Source of the DNA: Prorocentrum cordatum
Taxonomy: Eukaryota; Sar; Dinophyceae; Prorocentrales; Prorocentraceae
Direction of reading: 5' to 3'
Assembly (NCBI GenBank): GCA_963575745.1
Contig: CAUYUJ010012147.1
Coordinates: 76,001 to 140,000, forward strand
Length of the DNA: 64,000 bases
The notes under the pieces were generated by a model. The model did not search any database. It was not told where the DNA came from and saw only the letters and a program-made list of their open reading frames with translations. The position numbers and the translations under genes are program-made. How positions within the stretch are numbered: the first letter of the stretch is position 1; each line of letters starts with the position of its first letter. Below are positions 25,196 to 36,860 of the stretch, in pieces.

Positions 25196-26644
25196 GTTCT
25201 GCACGGAGCCTCCTTTCTATAAACAAAAGACTCGGATATACTACCCCTGCCCAAGGCTAACGGACGTTAGCTTTGATGTTATTCGTACTAGTTTGCGCAT
25301 TTGGCTACGCACACCCGTCCATCTTAAAAATGAACTCGTGCCATCCCAAGCAATCCAATCAGCGCCTCCCCTTCCCCAATTCCTCTGTCAAGGAAAACTA
25401 TGCGCGCGCACTCGTTTATAAAAAAACAGCTTCAATGGACGAAGTGCGAACGCCCGCGTCGTCGCGCGCGCATGCCGACATCCTTCAACAACCAGAGGGT
25501 CCGCAGGGGGTCCAACATCGAGTGTCCCGATATCTGTTTTAACATAGGGCTTGGCAAAATCTGAGCGCGTTCTTGCGAATTCTGAACAAAAATCAAACGA
25601 CTCTTTTCTGCATGTTCATTGCATGCGACCTTACGGGCTTCTCGCGCGCGCGTCGGAATCATTCGAACGCTCTTGCGCGCGTGATCCTTGCCAAAAGGTG
25701 CCCTGCGGGCCACTCGCGCTCGCCGGCGGTGCGCCCACGTCGAAATTGTTCTCGAACGTTCCTCACCGACTCGAGGACACCATCATGCATCGACGCCATA
25801 ATTGGCGTTGGCGTCGTCATCGTCATCATCGTCACCAACGTCGCCACGATCACCATCGTGTCTACCGGTGTCGACGTCGCAATGATGCCGCGCCTGTCTG
25901 ATTCACCGACTCGCACTGCCGTGGCCGCGCGTCGGCGCGGTCTGCGAGACGTGCTGGGAAGTCCCCAACGGTCACCGCCACCGCGGCCGCGTCCGTCGCG
26001 ACTGACTAGCTGGCCGCTCTGCGCGCGAGCCTGCGCTCTGGCGCGGCCGCACCGATGTGCCAGCCAGCGCCAAGCAGTCCTCGCAATCGCCGCCGCATGG
26101 GTTTGGAAAACCACAATGCGGGTGGGTGGGTGGAATGATTGGGCGAGCAGGGTTCTTGACAACTCACTGCGAACAAAAGTAATGGCAAAACATCGGCTCT
26201 CCCCTCTCAAAAGAAATCGGATCTGACACCCCCGCCCCCCTGGGATTATCTCCCCCGCCCAGGAGATGTGCAAATTACATCTGACTCTGCCCCATCGTTT
26301 ATTCTAGTCGTGAATTCAAACCGTCCCAGCCCCGCCGGTAACGAACCCCCACGCCCAACACCATCCGTTCTCGAAAACACTCTACGCACACACTCGCTGA
26401 TACAATCATTTGTTTCCAAGAAGCGCTTGCAGAACAAAGGTACGACACTCGCGCGCGTGGTCGCGCGCATGCCAAAGTCCGTTGCTTCGGGAGGATTTCA
26501 TCATCGAGTGTCCCGAACAACAAAACATGGTTTCGCAAAATTCGCGCTCAAACCAAACGCAACCTGCACGCTTTTGCGAATCCTAAAGGAAACATGCGTT
26601 TTGTGTTGCAAGTCTCAATGCATGCGGCCAAACGGGACATACAC

Positions 26645-26780
26645 ACATATATATATATATATATATATATGTATATGTGTGTGTGCGTGTCTATATACAT
26701 GTCGCGCGCACCTCAAACAAATGTGTACATACATATGTATGTACATATGTATGTATATATAGAGAGAGAGATTCTGCACC
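26645..26780. repeat. AT/GT and TATGTA dinucleotide-rich tract
   Basis: (AT)n passes into GTGTGTG, then ATGTATGTACAT-type repeats and a short GA run. A similar AT tract lies at 27,690-27,760. The sequence from 27,060 to 27,680 holds purine-rich GAGGAA stretches and no gene. Confidence 0.85.
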
Positions 26781-27939
26781 ACGCAGCTTTCACCACGCAA
26801 CGTACATCCCACATTTTGCGTAACGTATATTGCACCACGTAGCGTCCATCATATATATATATACACATAGATATATACGTATATCACCACATCGATGGCA
26901 CCATTACTATTGAACCACATATCTTGCTCCAGATCGATTCCAAGGTATATACTGCACGACATATCTCCCACCCATAGATCGGACCACATATATTGCACCA
27001 CGAAGCTTGCACCACATAGCTCGGAGCACATAGACACACGCGTTAGCTCTACTCCCTCGCCAAAAAAAGGTACGGGAGAAGAGTTGCCACGAAACCATGT
27101 ATTTTCGCATGTGTTTTTTTCCCCGGCCAGGGATGCCACCAAACGCTGCTATTCACATGCTTTTTGTGGGGGGCGTTTCGGTTTTCAGGAAATCTTGTTG
27201 GCAAAGAAAAAGGAGGAATGACAGGCGGAGGAGGAGGAACAGGAGGAAGAGGAAGAGGAGCAACAGCAGCAACAGCAACTGCATGGCCACGGAACCCTGC
27301 TATTCAAATGTTTTGTTCGTTTTGTTGGGTCGGGGATGCCACCAAACACTGTTATTCACAGGTGTTTGTTCGTGGTTTTCAGGAGATCTTCAAACTGCGC
27401 AATCTCTTGTCCTTACAGATCTCCTGAAAACCAACAAATCCACAAAACAAATCAACGGAAGCCTCCGGAGACCGGAACAAACAAAACAATAAGTGAATAG
27501 CATGGTTTCGTGGCTACCCTCCTCCCGCAAGTCTTTCTGGCGAAGGACGAGGAGCAGGAAGAAGAGGGGGAGGAGGAGGAAAGGAAGAGGAGGAGAGGAG
27601 GAGGAAGAGGAGGAGGAGGAACGGAGAGAGAGCGAGACAGAGAAAAAACACAGCGATAGGTCCACACCAGGTGCTTGGGGGGGCTGACCATATGTATATA
27701 TATATATATATATATATAGGTATAGATATATATACATATGTATTATATATATATATATGTATCAGAAGTTGGGGGGTGAGATCGCAGTGGAACGGAGACC
27801 CCCAACCGGGAAATCGCTTCGTTTCGTTCGTGTCGTGTGTGCGGGCGAGGCGAAGCTGCGTGGGCGCGCGAGAGGAATGAACCCGCCGTTGCTAGGACGA
27901 AATCAAGACAAATGATTCTCCCCCGCCCGACCGTGGGAC

Positions 27940-28690
27940 GGTGGCTCGCGGTGGCCCGCGGTGTCCCGTGGTGTCCCGTGGTGTCCGCCGATGCTAGGGC
28001 GAAGTCAAGACACATGATTCTCTCCCGCCCGCCCGTCCGTCTGGCGGTGGCTCGCGGTGTCCCGCGGTGTCCCGTGGAGTCCCGTGGTGTCCCGTTGAGT
28101 GAGATCGATAGTGGGATCGATAGTGAGATCGATAGTGAGATCGACAAAGAGATCGATACTGAGATCGATGCGGTGCCCCGAGGTGCCCCGTGGTGTCCCG
28201 TAGGGTCCCAAAAAGTGAGATCGATAGTGAGATCGATCGTGAGATCGACAAGTGTCCCGTGGTGTCCCGTGGTGTCCCAAAAAATTGAAATCGATAGTGA
28301 GATCGATAGTGAGATCGGTACTGAGATCGAAGTGGTGCCCGAGGTATCCCGTGGTGTTCCAAAAAGTGAAATCGACAGTGAGATCCATAGTGAGATCCAC
28401 AGGTGTCCCGTGGTGTCCCGTTGAGTGAGATCGATAATGAGATCGATGGTGAGATCGATGTGGTGTCCCGTGGTGTCCCGTGGTGTCCCGTTGAGTGAGA
28501 TCGATAGTGAAATCGATAGTGAGACCGATAGTGAGATCGAGAGGTGTCCCGCGGTGTCCCCTGGTGTCCCGTGCTGGCCCGTGGTGTCCCGTTGTGTCCC
28601 GTGGAGTGAGATCGATAGTGAGATCGATAGTGAGATTGACAAGTGTCCTGTGGTGTCCCGTTGAGTGAGATCGATAGTGAGATCGATTGA
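27940..28690. repeat. Composite minisatellite of GAGATCGATAGT and GTGTCCCGTG units
   Basis: Blocks of a 12-bp unit (GAGATCGATAGT) alternate with blocks of a 10-bp unit (GTGTCCCGTG), about a dozen block pairs in 750 bp, with occasional CCCAAAAA links. The higher-order period is about 60-100 bp. Long open frames on both strands are by-products of the 12-bp phase. Confidence 0.85.
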
Positions 28691-29870
28691 GTCAGATGTT
28701 GGTTCCCCCCTCTCCCCCCCCACCACAACCTCCTTATCACCCGAAGGGTGGTCGTATAGGTATATGTGTATACCGGACTGCCTTGGCGCTTCGCGCCATG
28801 CACCTTGGTCCTTGAGGCTTTGCAACTGTAGGTCGACCGCACCATCCCTCGTGGCCTTGGAAATTTGGCCCCTTCCCTGCGGCGGTTTTCAGAAGTCTTC
28901 GAAAATTCGGGCGGTCCCTGGCCCTTCCCGGGCCTCTGGGGGCTCCCGAAAGGTGCCGGGTGGAGGGCGAAGGATAGGAGGGAGGGAATCTCGGGGAGCG
29001 AGGAAAGGAAGCGGACGTGGGGGAGGACGAGTGGTGGAGGCGGCAGAAAGAGGAGGAGCAGGAGGAGGAGGAGGGAGCCGTCGGGGGACGGCGAAGAATG
29101 TTGCAGCGGGTCGCAACAGGGCATGCGAACGCAAAGAATTCTTAGGGAATGCAACCAATCCCAGGTTCGCAACAGATTTCCAGGATTTGTGGTTGCGAGC
29201 CCAGATCTCGGGTCAGTTTGGTGGAAAACGCCGTGTGGGCCTCGTTGGAGCCCTGGTGGACCGGCTTGGGGCCGTCTCGAACCGTCTTGGGCCAATCTTG
29301 GGCTTAGGGAGCTTGGGCAATCTAGGGACCTTACGGGGGCTACGTGGGCCCTCCTGTTGGCCTCCCATTTTCTTTGGGGGGGGCTCCCATGGCCTTCTTG
29401 GGCTTCTCTTGGGTGCCTTGTGAAGGCCTGTTTGGCCTCTTTTTGGCTTTTCTGGGTAGTCTTGGGGCTGTCCAGGCCGTCTAGAAGCTCTCTTGGGGGT
29501 CTCTTGGGTCGTCTTGGGGCGATACTGGGGGCCTTTTTGGCTGATTTGGACGCGCAAGCCCGAACATCGAGTTTGCTGAAAACGTACGTTCCCCTGAGAG
29601 AATGAAACGACGTTTGCGTTCTGGGACTCCTGCTAAGGGCCTCCTGGGCCGTCTTGGGGGCCTCTGGAGGCCATCTGGGTCCTTCTTGGAGCGCTAATGT
29701 GCTGTCTTCGGTTTCTCTTCGGCCTCTCTGATCACCGCCTAGGCACATGGCATTCATATTGAATATAATTGTCGAGGTGGCGGAGGAACAACTTCAAAGG
29801 TTTACGAAGGCAACCACAGGATGCCTCCACAATCCCAGACATCCGAAAACGCAAAAACATTGATCCTCGA
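28691..29870. other. GGCCGTCTTGGG-rich degenerate repeat, no gene seen
   Basis: From about 29,220 to 29,690 the sequence is variants of CTTGGGCCGTCTTGGG, the reverse-strand relative of the CCAAGA repeats elsewhere. The first half holds G/A-rich tracts. No protein domain was seen. Confidence 0.55.
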
Positions 29871-29879
29871 GAATCGGTC

Positions 29880-30110
29880 CTCGGCGACCGACAACGACGG
29901 CGGCGACGACGGCGACGACGACGAGAACGACGTGGGTCGGCGGGGGCGACGGCGACGACGACGACGTCGACAGCGATGCCGACGGCGGCCGCGATGGCGC
30001 CATCGGCGACGACTGCGACGGCAGCGGCGAACATGTCGACGACGACTTTACAAGGCAACGGCAACAGACGACGACGACGACAGGCGACGGTGCACGACGA
30101 AGGTAAAACA
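29880..30110. repeat. GAC/GGC-rich degenerate trinucleotide tract
   Basis: Imperfect ACGACG and GGCGAC triplets; open frames here are Arg, Thr, Asp and Val runs. Confidence 0.8.
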
Positions 30111-30130
30111 GGGCTAGGATCGGGATAAAT

Positions 30131-30183
30131 CGCTCCAGAGCGTTCCGGAGCGCTCTCGGAGCGTTCCGGAACGCTCTGGAGCG
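30131..30183. other. Perfect 18-bp inverted repeat (hairpin or cruciform)
   Basis: CGCTCCAGAGCGTTCCGG (30,131-30,148) is the exact reverse complement of 30,166-30,183, separated by 17 bases that repeat the GAGCG theme. Function unknown. Confidence 0.75.
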
Positions 30184-30297
30184 GCCGCGGCGCCCAATGC
30201 ATCCTCCAAACCCGCCGACTCCCAGAGATTTCGAGCTATCCCGATCCGATTTTGTCCCGATCTTCGCGTCGTTTTAGAAGGCGACGTCGACGGCCCG

Positions 30298-30509
30298 AGG
30301 AGGAGGAGGAGGAGGAGGAGGAGGAGGAGGAGGAGGAGGAGGAGGAGGAGGCGCCCGAGGGCGACGCCCCGGAGCCCGCCGGCAGACCGCCGGGCGGCGG
30401 CGGCAGGGCCCGACCAGCCGCCGGGCCCGGCTGCGACGCCGGCAGCTGGCCCACCGAGGCCTCGGCGAGCGCGCGTCGCCGTCGCCGTCGTCGCCACCGC
30501 CATCGCTGT

Positions 30510-30592
<83 letters not shown>

Positions 30593-30650
30593 CCGTCGCC
30601 GTCGCCGTCGTCGCCTTCGCAGCCGTCTGCGTCGTCGTCGTCGTCGTCGG
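30298..30650. repeat. (GAG)n and (GCCGTC)n arrays
   Basis: A pure GAG run (30,298-30,354) is followed after GC-rich spacer by an array of the hexamer GCCGTC (about 30,473-30,650). Confidence 0.9.
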
Positions 30651-30659
30651 CGCCGTTCT

Positions 30660-31650
30660 GGTCTGCACAGAGCTTATGCTGGGCGTGACCTCGCGGTTAA
30701 CAGCTTTCCTCGTGGGCGGACTCGAGCTCGCACGCAGCCACCCTAATAATGAGCCGAAGTCACACGAAAACGCGACCATGACGCGGGAGCACGGCCGCGA
30801 GAAGCCTCAACAAACAGATTCTGGCGATGAGCAATACGGCATAGAGATCCAAGCCCAATCCCATGGAGCGAGGAAAGCGTTGCTACCCTGGAAAGCGCGA
30901 TAGTCAATTGAACGCAGGGGATAAGTCTGTTTGTAGCTGGACTGGGCAAGCCAAACTGGCCCGGTCGGGCCTGCAAGGGCCACTGGCGAGGTCAGTCAGG
31001 CAGGCGTTCACCCGCCAGAGGGGCTCGCACCCCCATCGATAGCAGCTCCCCTGGACACAAGGTGTCATGCTACTTAAAAAGCTCTGCTCGACTGATCGCA
31101 TAACATGTCAAAATTGTCTCAGAGTGGCCCAGGGGCAACCTGGCGAGGCGGTGCCTTCGATTCGCGCTGCCAAGTGCCACGTGCGCTTCGTGGTCGTCGA
31201 GAATGCGTTCGGCGCACGCAGAGCTGACCGCTTTGTGCTACACGTATGCTATGTTTGTCGCGAAGTGATTTTCAGGATGGGCTCTAGCTGAAAACAATTC
31301 GCGAGATCATGTGTTTTCTGTCCATCGATCACCCTCAAGAGGGAACGCATAAAATACACCTGGAGAGATCATGGGACTGATGCGCCTGGACCGGTCCTGG
31401 AACGGGCCTTCGTCTGGACCTGGGGCGCCTCATCCCCGAGCGGGCACGAGGGAACGGCCAGGGGATGGTCCGCGCGCGGACCTTGCTGCGGAAGCAGGTG
31501 ACCTTCCAAGCAGGGATTCTGCGGGGACATCGTCGACCACTGCTAGAGGCCAGACCAACAGCGAGACGCTATCAGGGCATCGGCCCCCTGTGGGACCTCA
31601 AAATGTTGCCAACATTGGCGTAGGACGTGGGAAGAGGAGAACGATGACAG
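30660..31650. other. No gene recognised
   Basis: About 1 kb of mixed composition without a domain-bearing frame, RNA gene or repeat family that I recognise. Confidence 0.4.
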
Positions 31651-31654
31651 ACCA

Positions 31655-31830
31655 CGGCGACGACACCGACCCATGACAACGACGACGCAGACCACGTTCA
31701 CCAACACGACGTCGAGGACAACGGCGGCGATGACGACGACGCGGACCACGACCGCGACAACGACGGACGACGACGACAACGACGCAGACCAAGACCACGA
31801 CACAACGACGCAAATCACGACCATCGACAC

Positions 31831-31865
<35 letters not shown>

Positions 31866-31960
31866 AGATGACGACGACGACGACCGCGACCCACAACGGC
31901 TACGCCACGGACCACGACGACGACCACGACCGCGTCGACGGCGACGGCGGCGACGGCAGC
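31655..31960. repeat. ACG-rich trinucleotide tract
   Basis: Degenerate ACGACG/ACCACG triplets; adjacent sequence to 32,890 is very GC-rich with GGGGCCCC-type stretches and no recognisable gene. Confidence 0.8.
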
Positions 31961-32899
31961 GGCGACGACGGCGGCGCGCGGCGCTCGGCGGAGCGCCCGC
32001 GCGCGAAGGGCGAGCCCGCCGAGCGCGGCGCGGGCGGCAGCGAGGGCCGCGGCTGCGCTTCCGGTGCGGGCAGCGCCGGGAGCGAGGTCGGCATCGCCAG
32101 GGGCACGGGCAGCCGCACGTCCGGCAGCTTCCCCTCGCGGCTCCTCGCGGCGGGGCCGCCGCCCGTCGCTCGCCGCCGTCCGGGGGCGCAGCGCCGCTGC
32201 GGCCCTCGGAAGCGGCAAGGCCGCCCCTGGCCCAGGGCCGCCGTGGGCCCCGGGGGATGGCGTGTGGCGCCGCCGGCCCCCAGGCCCGGGGCGGCCCCGG
32301 CCATGGGTGCGGGCGCTCCCAGGTGCCCCTGGCCCAAGGTGCCCCCAGCGCTTCGCTCGCTCGTCGGGCCCCTGGGGCCATCTGGGCCTCGCGGGGGGTG
32401 CTCCGGTGGACGGGGGGTCCCCCGGGAATCCTGGGGGCACCCTGGGCCAGGGGCCCGGTGGGTGGCGGTGGCGTGCAGCTGCCGCTGCCTTGCCGGCGCG
32501 GCAACGGGCAGACGCACGTTTGGTATCGTCCCCTCGCGGCTCTTGCGAGGGGACCGCCGCGGTCGCCGCCGTGGCCGTCGCTGCCGTGGCCGTCGTCGAG
32601 GCGGCGGCGGAGTCGTCGTCGGACAGGCTGACCGCTGGCGGATGGCTCCTCGGTTCGTCATCTCAGCACGAGGAGGAGGGGGGAGGACCAGGCCAGACGC
32701 GGCTCAGCCACGCCACGAGCAGAAACGGCGGCAGACGCGGCTCAGCCACGCCACGAGCAGAAACGGCGGCGGAACCTGCTATTTAACACCCTGAAGCCCC
32801 AACCGCCCACGAGGCCCTCAAGCCCGCCTCTTCGGGCCACAAGGCGGCTCCAGAGGGTCCAAAGGTACACTCAACCAGTATAGTAAGAATGCGCGACAT

Positions 32900-33010
32900 G
32901 AATGCAAGGGCCTTGGACGCCAACTTCGAAGCTTTTCGAGCGGGGCGCGGCCAACCAAAGCGGCCAAGGATGGTCCGAGGAGGCCAGAATGCAAGGGGTA
33001 GCGCAGCAGG
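32900..33010. repeat. Dispersed repeat, copy 2 (matches 14.5 kb)
   Basis: It shares the CTTTTCGAGCGGGGCGCGGC core and following GGCCAAGGA-like sequence with 14,517-14,625. The minus strand reads GRAPLEKL. Confidence 0.7.
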
Positions 33011-33479
33011 AGGCAGGAGCAGGGGGAGATGCGCGACCGCGGTGCTCTATTCGAAACGAGCTCCCAACACAGGATGGGGCGGGAACACACAGAGCACGCC
33101 CACCGAGCGCCACGGACAGCGACGAGGCAGCGCCACCACGGAGCGCCCAAGCGAGCGCCACTGGGAGCGCCGCAGGCAGCGCCAGGGGCACCGGGAGCGC
33201 CGAGGCCCCACACACCGTGCGGGGGGGCGCCGGGAGCGCCGAGAGAGAGGGCCAAAGAGCGGCGCCGGGAGCGCCGGGAGCGCCGTGGGCGCCAGGGCCC
33301 CCCGACAGCGTGAGGGGGGGCGCCAGCAGGGAGCCGCCAGGGAGCTCCCCGGGGGAGCGCCAAGCGGAGCGCCGACGGAGCCCGCCGGCGGGCCAGGGCC
33401 CGAGGAGCGAGCCACCGCCCCCTGGCCCTGCGGGGGGCCTGCGTGGGCCCGGCAGCAGAAGAGGCAGGCGGCCAGGCGG

Positions 33480-35000
33480 CCTTCAGGCCGCACGGGCCGA
33501 GGCAGGAGGTCAAGACGGCCCAGAGCGCCCGGGCCGAGATCTCTCGGGGGGCGGCCCTGGCCCGGCCCGAGCATGGGAGGCCAGCAGAAGCAACAGGTTC
33601 GGAGCTCACAGGGGCAGCATGACCAGAGGCCGTCTGGACCCGGCCTGTAGGGGGACAGCCCGAGGGGGTCACACACAACTTGAAGCCGCAGGGGCAAGTT
33701 GGCCTGACGCCGTCGCGGCCCCAGTGCCCAGGGAATTGGCGAACCGAGCACGGAAGTCCGAGGCCACGGAGCGAGGTGGCTTGAGGCCTTGCGAGCCAGC
33801 CCGCATGGGCTGGGCCAACGGAGCACGCATGCCCGAAGCGAATCGAGCGAGATGGCCTGAATGTCCCAGAACGCAACGGTTGGGCCGACCGATCAAGACG
33901 CCCTGAAGCCCCGGGAGCAAGACGGCCCACGACCGTCTGTGCCCAGCCCACAAGGCAAAACGAAACGAATGGCATGATCCGAGACCATCTGGACGGTTTG
34001 TTGAAGATAGATTGGTCTGGTTCTGCGGACCTGATCGGACGGAACAAGATGGCCTGAGGCCGTCTTGCACGTAGCCAAGCCCGTAAAGGCTGAGCCGAGG
34101 TAGCGAGATGGTGCAAGGCCGCCAATGGGAAGACTGCAGAAGGCTGTATGGGGGGCGCAACCATCAAGAAAAGAAACCACCAGCGTAGCTTAAACCATCC
34201 GAGCATGATGGCCTACGGTCGTGGCCGAGCCCGCAGGGATCATGCAACTGCGAAACATGGTGTGAGTCCATGTGACCATATTGGTACAAATCGCAGGGGC
34301 TGGGCCACGGGCGCAAGAAGGTCCCAGGCCGCAGACCCAAAATGGGCCTGGGCTCACTTCGCCCAGCACGGATGAGATGGGCCAACGGAGCAAGATGGCC
34401 CGAGGCCGCCGTGGCCCAGCCCGCAGTGGCTGGGCCACTGGGACAATTATTACCCGAGGCCACACGCGCAAGATGGCCCGATGCAACATAGGCCCAAAAG
34501 ATGGCCCGAGGCCGCCGTGGCCCAGCCCGCAGAAGCAAGGCAAACAGAGCAAGTCTTAGCCCTCAACGCAAAACCTGCGCGATCGAGGCGAGTCGGCCAC
34601 AGGCGCTCTGAGACAGATGGCTTGAGGCCGTCTTGGCCCAACACCCGCAGGGGCTAGACCAACGGAGCAAGATCCCGAAACCGACCTAGCCAGATGGCAT
34701 GCTGCGACCGTCTTAGTCTACCATACTGCGGCTGGGCCACGTGCTCAAGCTGGAGAGAGGCCAGAAGGGGCCACATGGCCACAGCCGTCGACCCCCGCCC
34801 GCAGAGCCAGCCGAGTCGAGCACGACGACCTGAGATCACGGGAGCAGGACGGCCGAAGGCCGTCCAGGTCCAGCCCGCTCTCAGAGCCTGGGCCAGCGCA
34901 TCGACATGCCCGGATGCGACAGGAGCAGGGCGGCCTGAGGCCGTCTTGGCCCAGGCCGCAGTGGTTCGGCCGGTGGAGCCGCATGAACTGAGGCCGAATG
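33480..35000. repeat. Degenerate minisatellite around GAGGCCGTCTTGGCCC
   Basis: Units of roughly 50-110 bp carry CGAGGCCG(T/C)(C/G)(T/G)TGGCCCAGCCCGCAG (clear copies near 34,402, 34,504, 34,616 and 34,930), often next to GCTGGGCCA, so many form short palindromes. The preceding part, 33,050-33,480, is GAGCGCC-rich. No gene is supported. Confidence 0.65.
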
Positions 35001-35460
35001 GCTTTATCGGTATCATTCCGCGGAAGCTCCCGCCACGCCACGTCCTCCAAGAGCGCGCCGAGAGGATACCGAGGCAGCCCCGTGGCCGAAATTGGACGGG
35101 GCCCACATAGAGTCCACAAAAAGAATAATGCCCACAGGGGGCAAGTGACAATCCCGAGATGTGTCTCCAAATAGACCTTGGTGGGGCCCCAAACGGATCC
35201 GAACCATCCCCACGCTCCAACGCCAGACCCACGCTGCCGAATTACCCAAGACGGAAATGGAATTCTCTGGAGAAGTACCAAGGGGTTCTGCGAAAACTGA
35301 CAACCCCCAAAGATTACGCGAAGCGTTTTCAACAAGAACGCGCTGCTTCAATTGACTGCGCATCAATAACATGTGTGTGCACACATCAGAATGAGCGGGC
35401 AAAACGGTCATTCATTGTCCCTGGGTGCGTGGCTGAATAGGGAGTTCGTGGTGGGAACTC

Positions 35461-35478
35461 TGCTTGTTGCGTTGCTGC

Positions 35479-35542
<64 letters not shown>

Positions 35543-35545
35543 GAA
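35461..35545. repeat. (TTG)n microsatellite
   Basis: About 26 TTG/GTT triplets; it gives a leucine run in one frame. Confidence 0.95.
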
Positions 35546-35592
35546 TATTATTACTTCTAAAGAATAATTATTATCTTGCACAGGGTGTCTAG

Positions 35593-35628
35593 AGCTCCGA
35601 CCACTTTATTTCGGCACCGCACCCCCCC

Positions 35629-35694
<66 letters not shown>

Positions 35695-36860
35695 GTCATC
35701 ATCATCATCATCACCATCATCCTCACCATCATCACCATCATAATCACCACCATCATCATCATCCACAGCATCATCATCATCATGCGCCCCCTCCGTCTCA
35801 GCGCCCTCCCGCGGCTCCAGCGCCCGCCCAGTGCCCCCTCCGCCCCGACCACTTTATTTCGGCACCGCACCCCCCCCCGCTCCGCCCCTCCCCCGCGCCG
35901 TCTCAGCGCCCCCCCGCGGCTCCAGCGCCCGCCCAGTGCCCCCTCCGCCTCGACCACTTTATTTCGGCACCGCACCCCCCCCCGCTCCGCCCCCTCCCCC
36001 GCGCCGTCTCAGCGCCCCCCCGCGGCTCCAGCGCCCGCCCAGTGCCTCCTCCGCCCCGACCACTTTATTTCGGCACCGCACCCCCCCCCCGCTCCGCCCC
36101 CTCCCCCGCGCCGTCTCAGCGCCCCCGCGCGGCTCCAGCGCCCGCCCAGTGCCCCCTCCGCCACGACCACTTTATTTCGGCACCGCACCCCCCCCCCGCT
36201 CCGCCCCCTCCCCCGCGCCGTCTCAGCGCCCCCCCGCGGCTCCAGCGCCCGCCCAGTGCCCCCTCCGCCTCGACCACTTTATTTCGGCACCGCACCCCCC
36301 CCCGCTCCGCCCTTCCCCCGCGCCGTCTCAGCGCCCCCCCGCGGCTCCAGCGCCCGCCCAGTGCCTCCTCCGCCCCGACCATTTTATTTCGGCACCGCAC
36401 CCCCCCTCCCCGCTCCGCCTCCTCCCCCGCGCCGTCTCAGCGCCCCCCCGCGGTTCCAGTGCCGCCCAGTGCCCCCTCCGCCCGACCACTTTATTTCGGC
36501 ACCGCACCCCCCCTCCCCGCCCCTCATCCCCCGCGCCGTCCTCGCGCCCCCCCGCGTTCCAGCGCCCCGCCCAGTGCCCCCTCCGCCCCGACCATTTAAT
36601 TTCGCACCGCACCCCCCCCCCCCCCCCCCCCCCCGCTCCGCCGCCTCCCCCGCACCGTCTGAGCGCTCCCCCGCGGCTCGAGCGCCCGCCCAGTGCCCCC
36701 TCCGCCCCGACACCCCCCCCCATCCTCCGCCCCCTCCCCCACACGTCTCAGCGCCCCCCACGGCTCCAGCGCTCGCCCAGCGCCCCCTCCGCCCCGCCCA
36801 CTTTATTTCGGCACCGCAGCCCCTCCCTGCTCCGCCCCTTCCCGGACACCGTCTCAGCGC
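35593..36860. repeat. 106-bp satellite, about ten copies
   Basis: Each monomer carries GACCACTTTATTTCGGCACC, a C run, CTCCGCCCC, GCCGTCTCAGCGC and CGGCTCCAGCGCCCGCCCAG. The ACTTTATTTCGG landmark occurs near 35,600, 35,849, 35,954, 36,060, 36,168, 36,273, 36,379, 36,485, 36,589 and 36,798, a spacing of 104-108 bp. The first monomer is split by a CAT array. Long Pro-rich frames over it are not genes. Confidence 0.9.
35631..35785. repeat. (CAT)n array inside the first 106-bp monomer
   Basis: About 50 CAT triplets with CAC and GTC interruptions sit where the other monomers have CTCCGCCCC; satellite sequence resumes directly after. Confidence 0.9.

Larger units (their letters stand above)
22950..26170. 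repeat. Three diverged copies of a ~300-bp GC-rich segment
   Basis: Copies centre on about 23,060-23,290, 24,640-24,900 and 25,865-26,150. Each runs through GTCGACGT(T/C)GC, CACCGACTCGCA-like, GTCCCCAACGGTCA-like, GCGGCCGCG, TGCGCGCGAGC, CAGCGCCAA and a CGCCGCATGGGTTTG-like end. Copies 2 and 3 are the closest pair. Shared frames are Arg/Ala-rich and lack domains. Confidence 0.7.
22600..27030. repeat. Dispersed GCACCACATAGCTT motif clusters
   Basis: Variants of TTGCACCACATAGCTTGC recur at about 22,725-22,760, 23,328-23,355, 26,775-26,850 and 26,885-27,030, beside AT-rich stretches and ATCGATTGC-type repeats (22,620-22,710). They look like remnants of one short tandem family. Confidence 0.6.

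Noticed and set aside
26640-26780. AT-rich tract as a replication origin or promoter
   Set aside because: It is a plain dinucleotide repeat with no adjoining gene or origin-like motif.
27940-28690. CRISPR-like alternation of repeats and spacers
   Set aside because: Both block types are themselves short tandem repeats and there are no unique spacers; it is a composite minisatellite in a eukaryotic context.
33029-34206. Ala/Arg/Gly-rich ORFs of up to 460 codons at 32.8-34.2 kb
   Set aside because: They arise from GAGCGCC and GGCCGTCTTGGCCC repeats on both strands at once and contain no recognisable domain.
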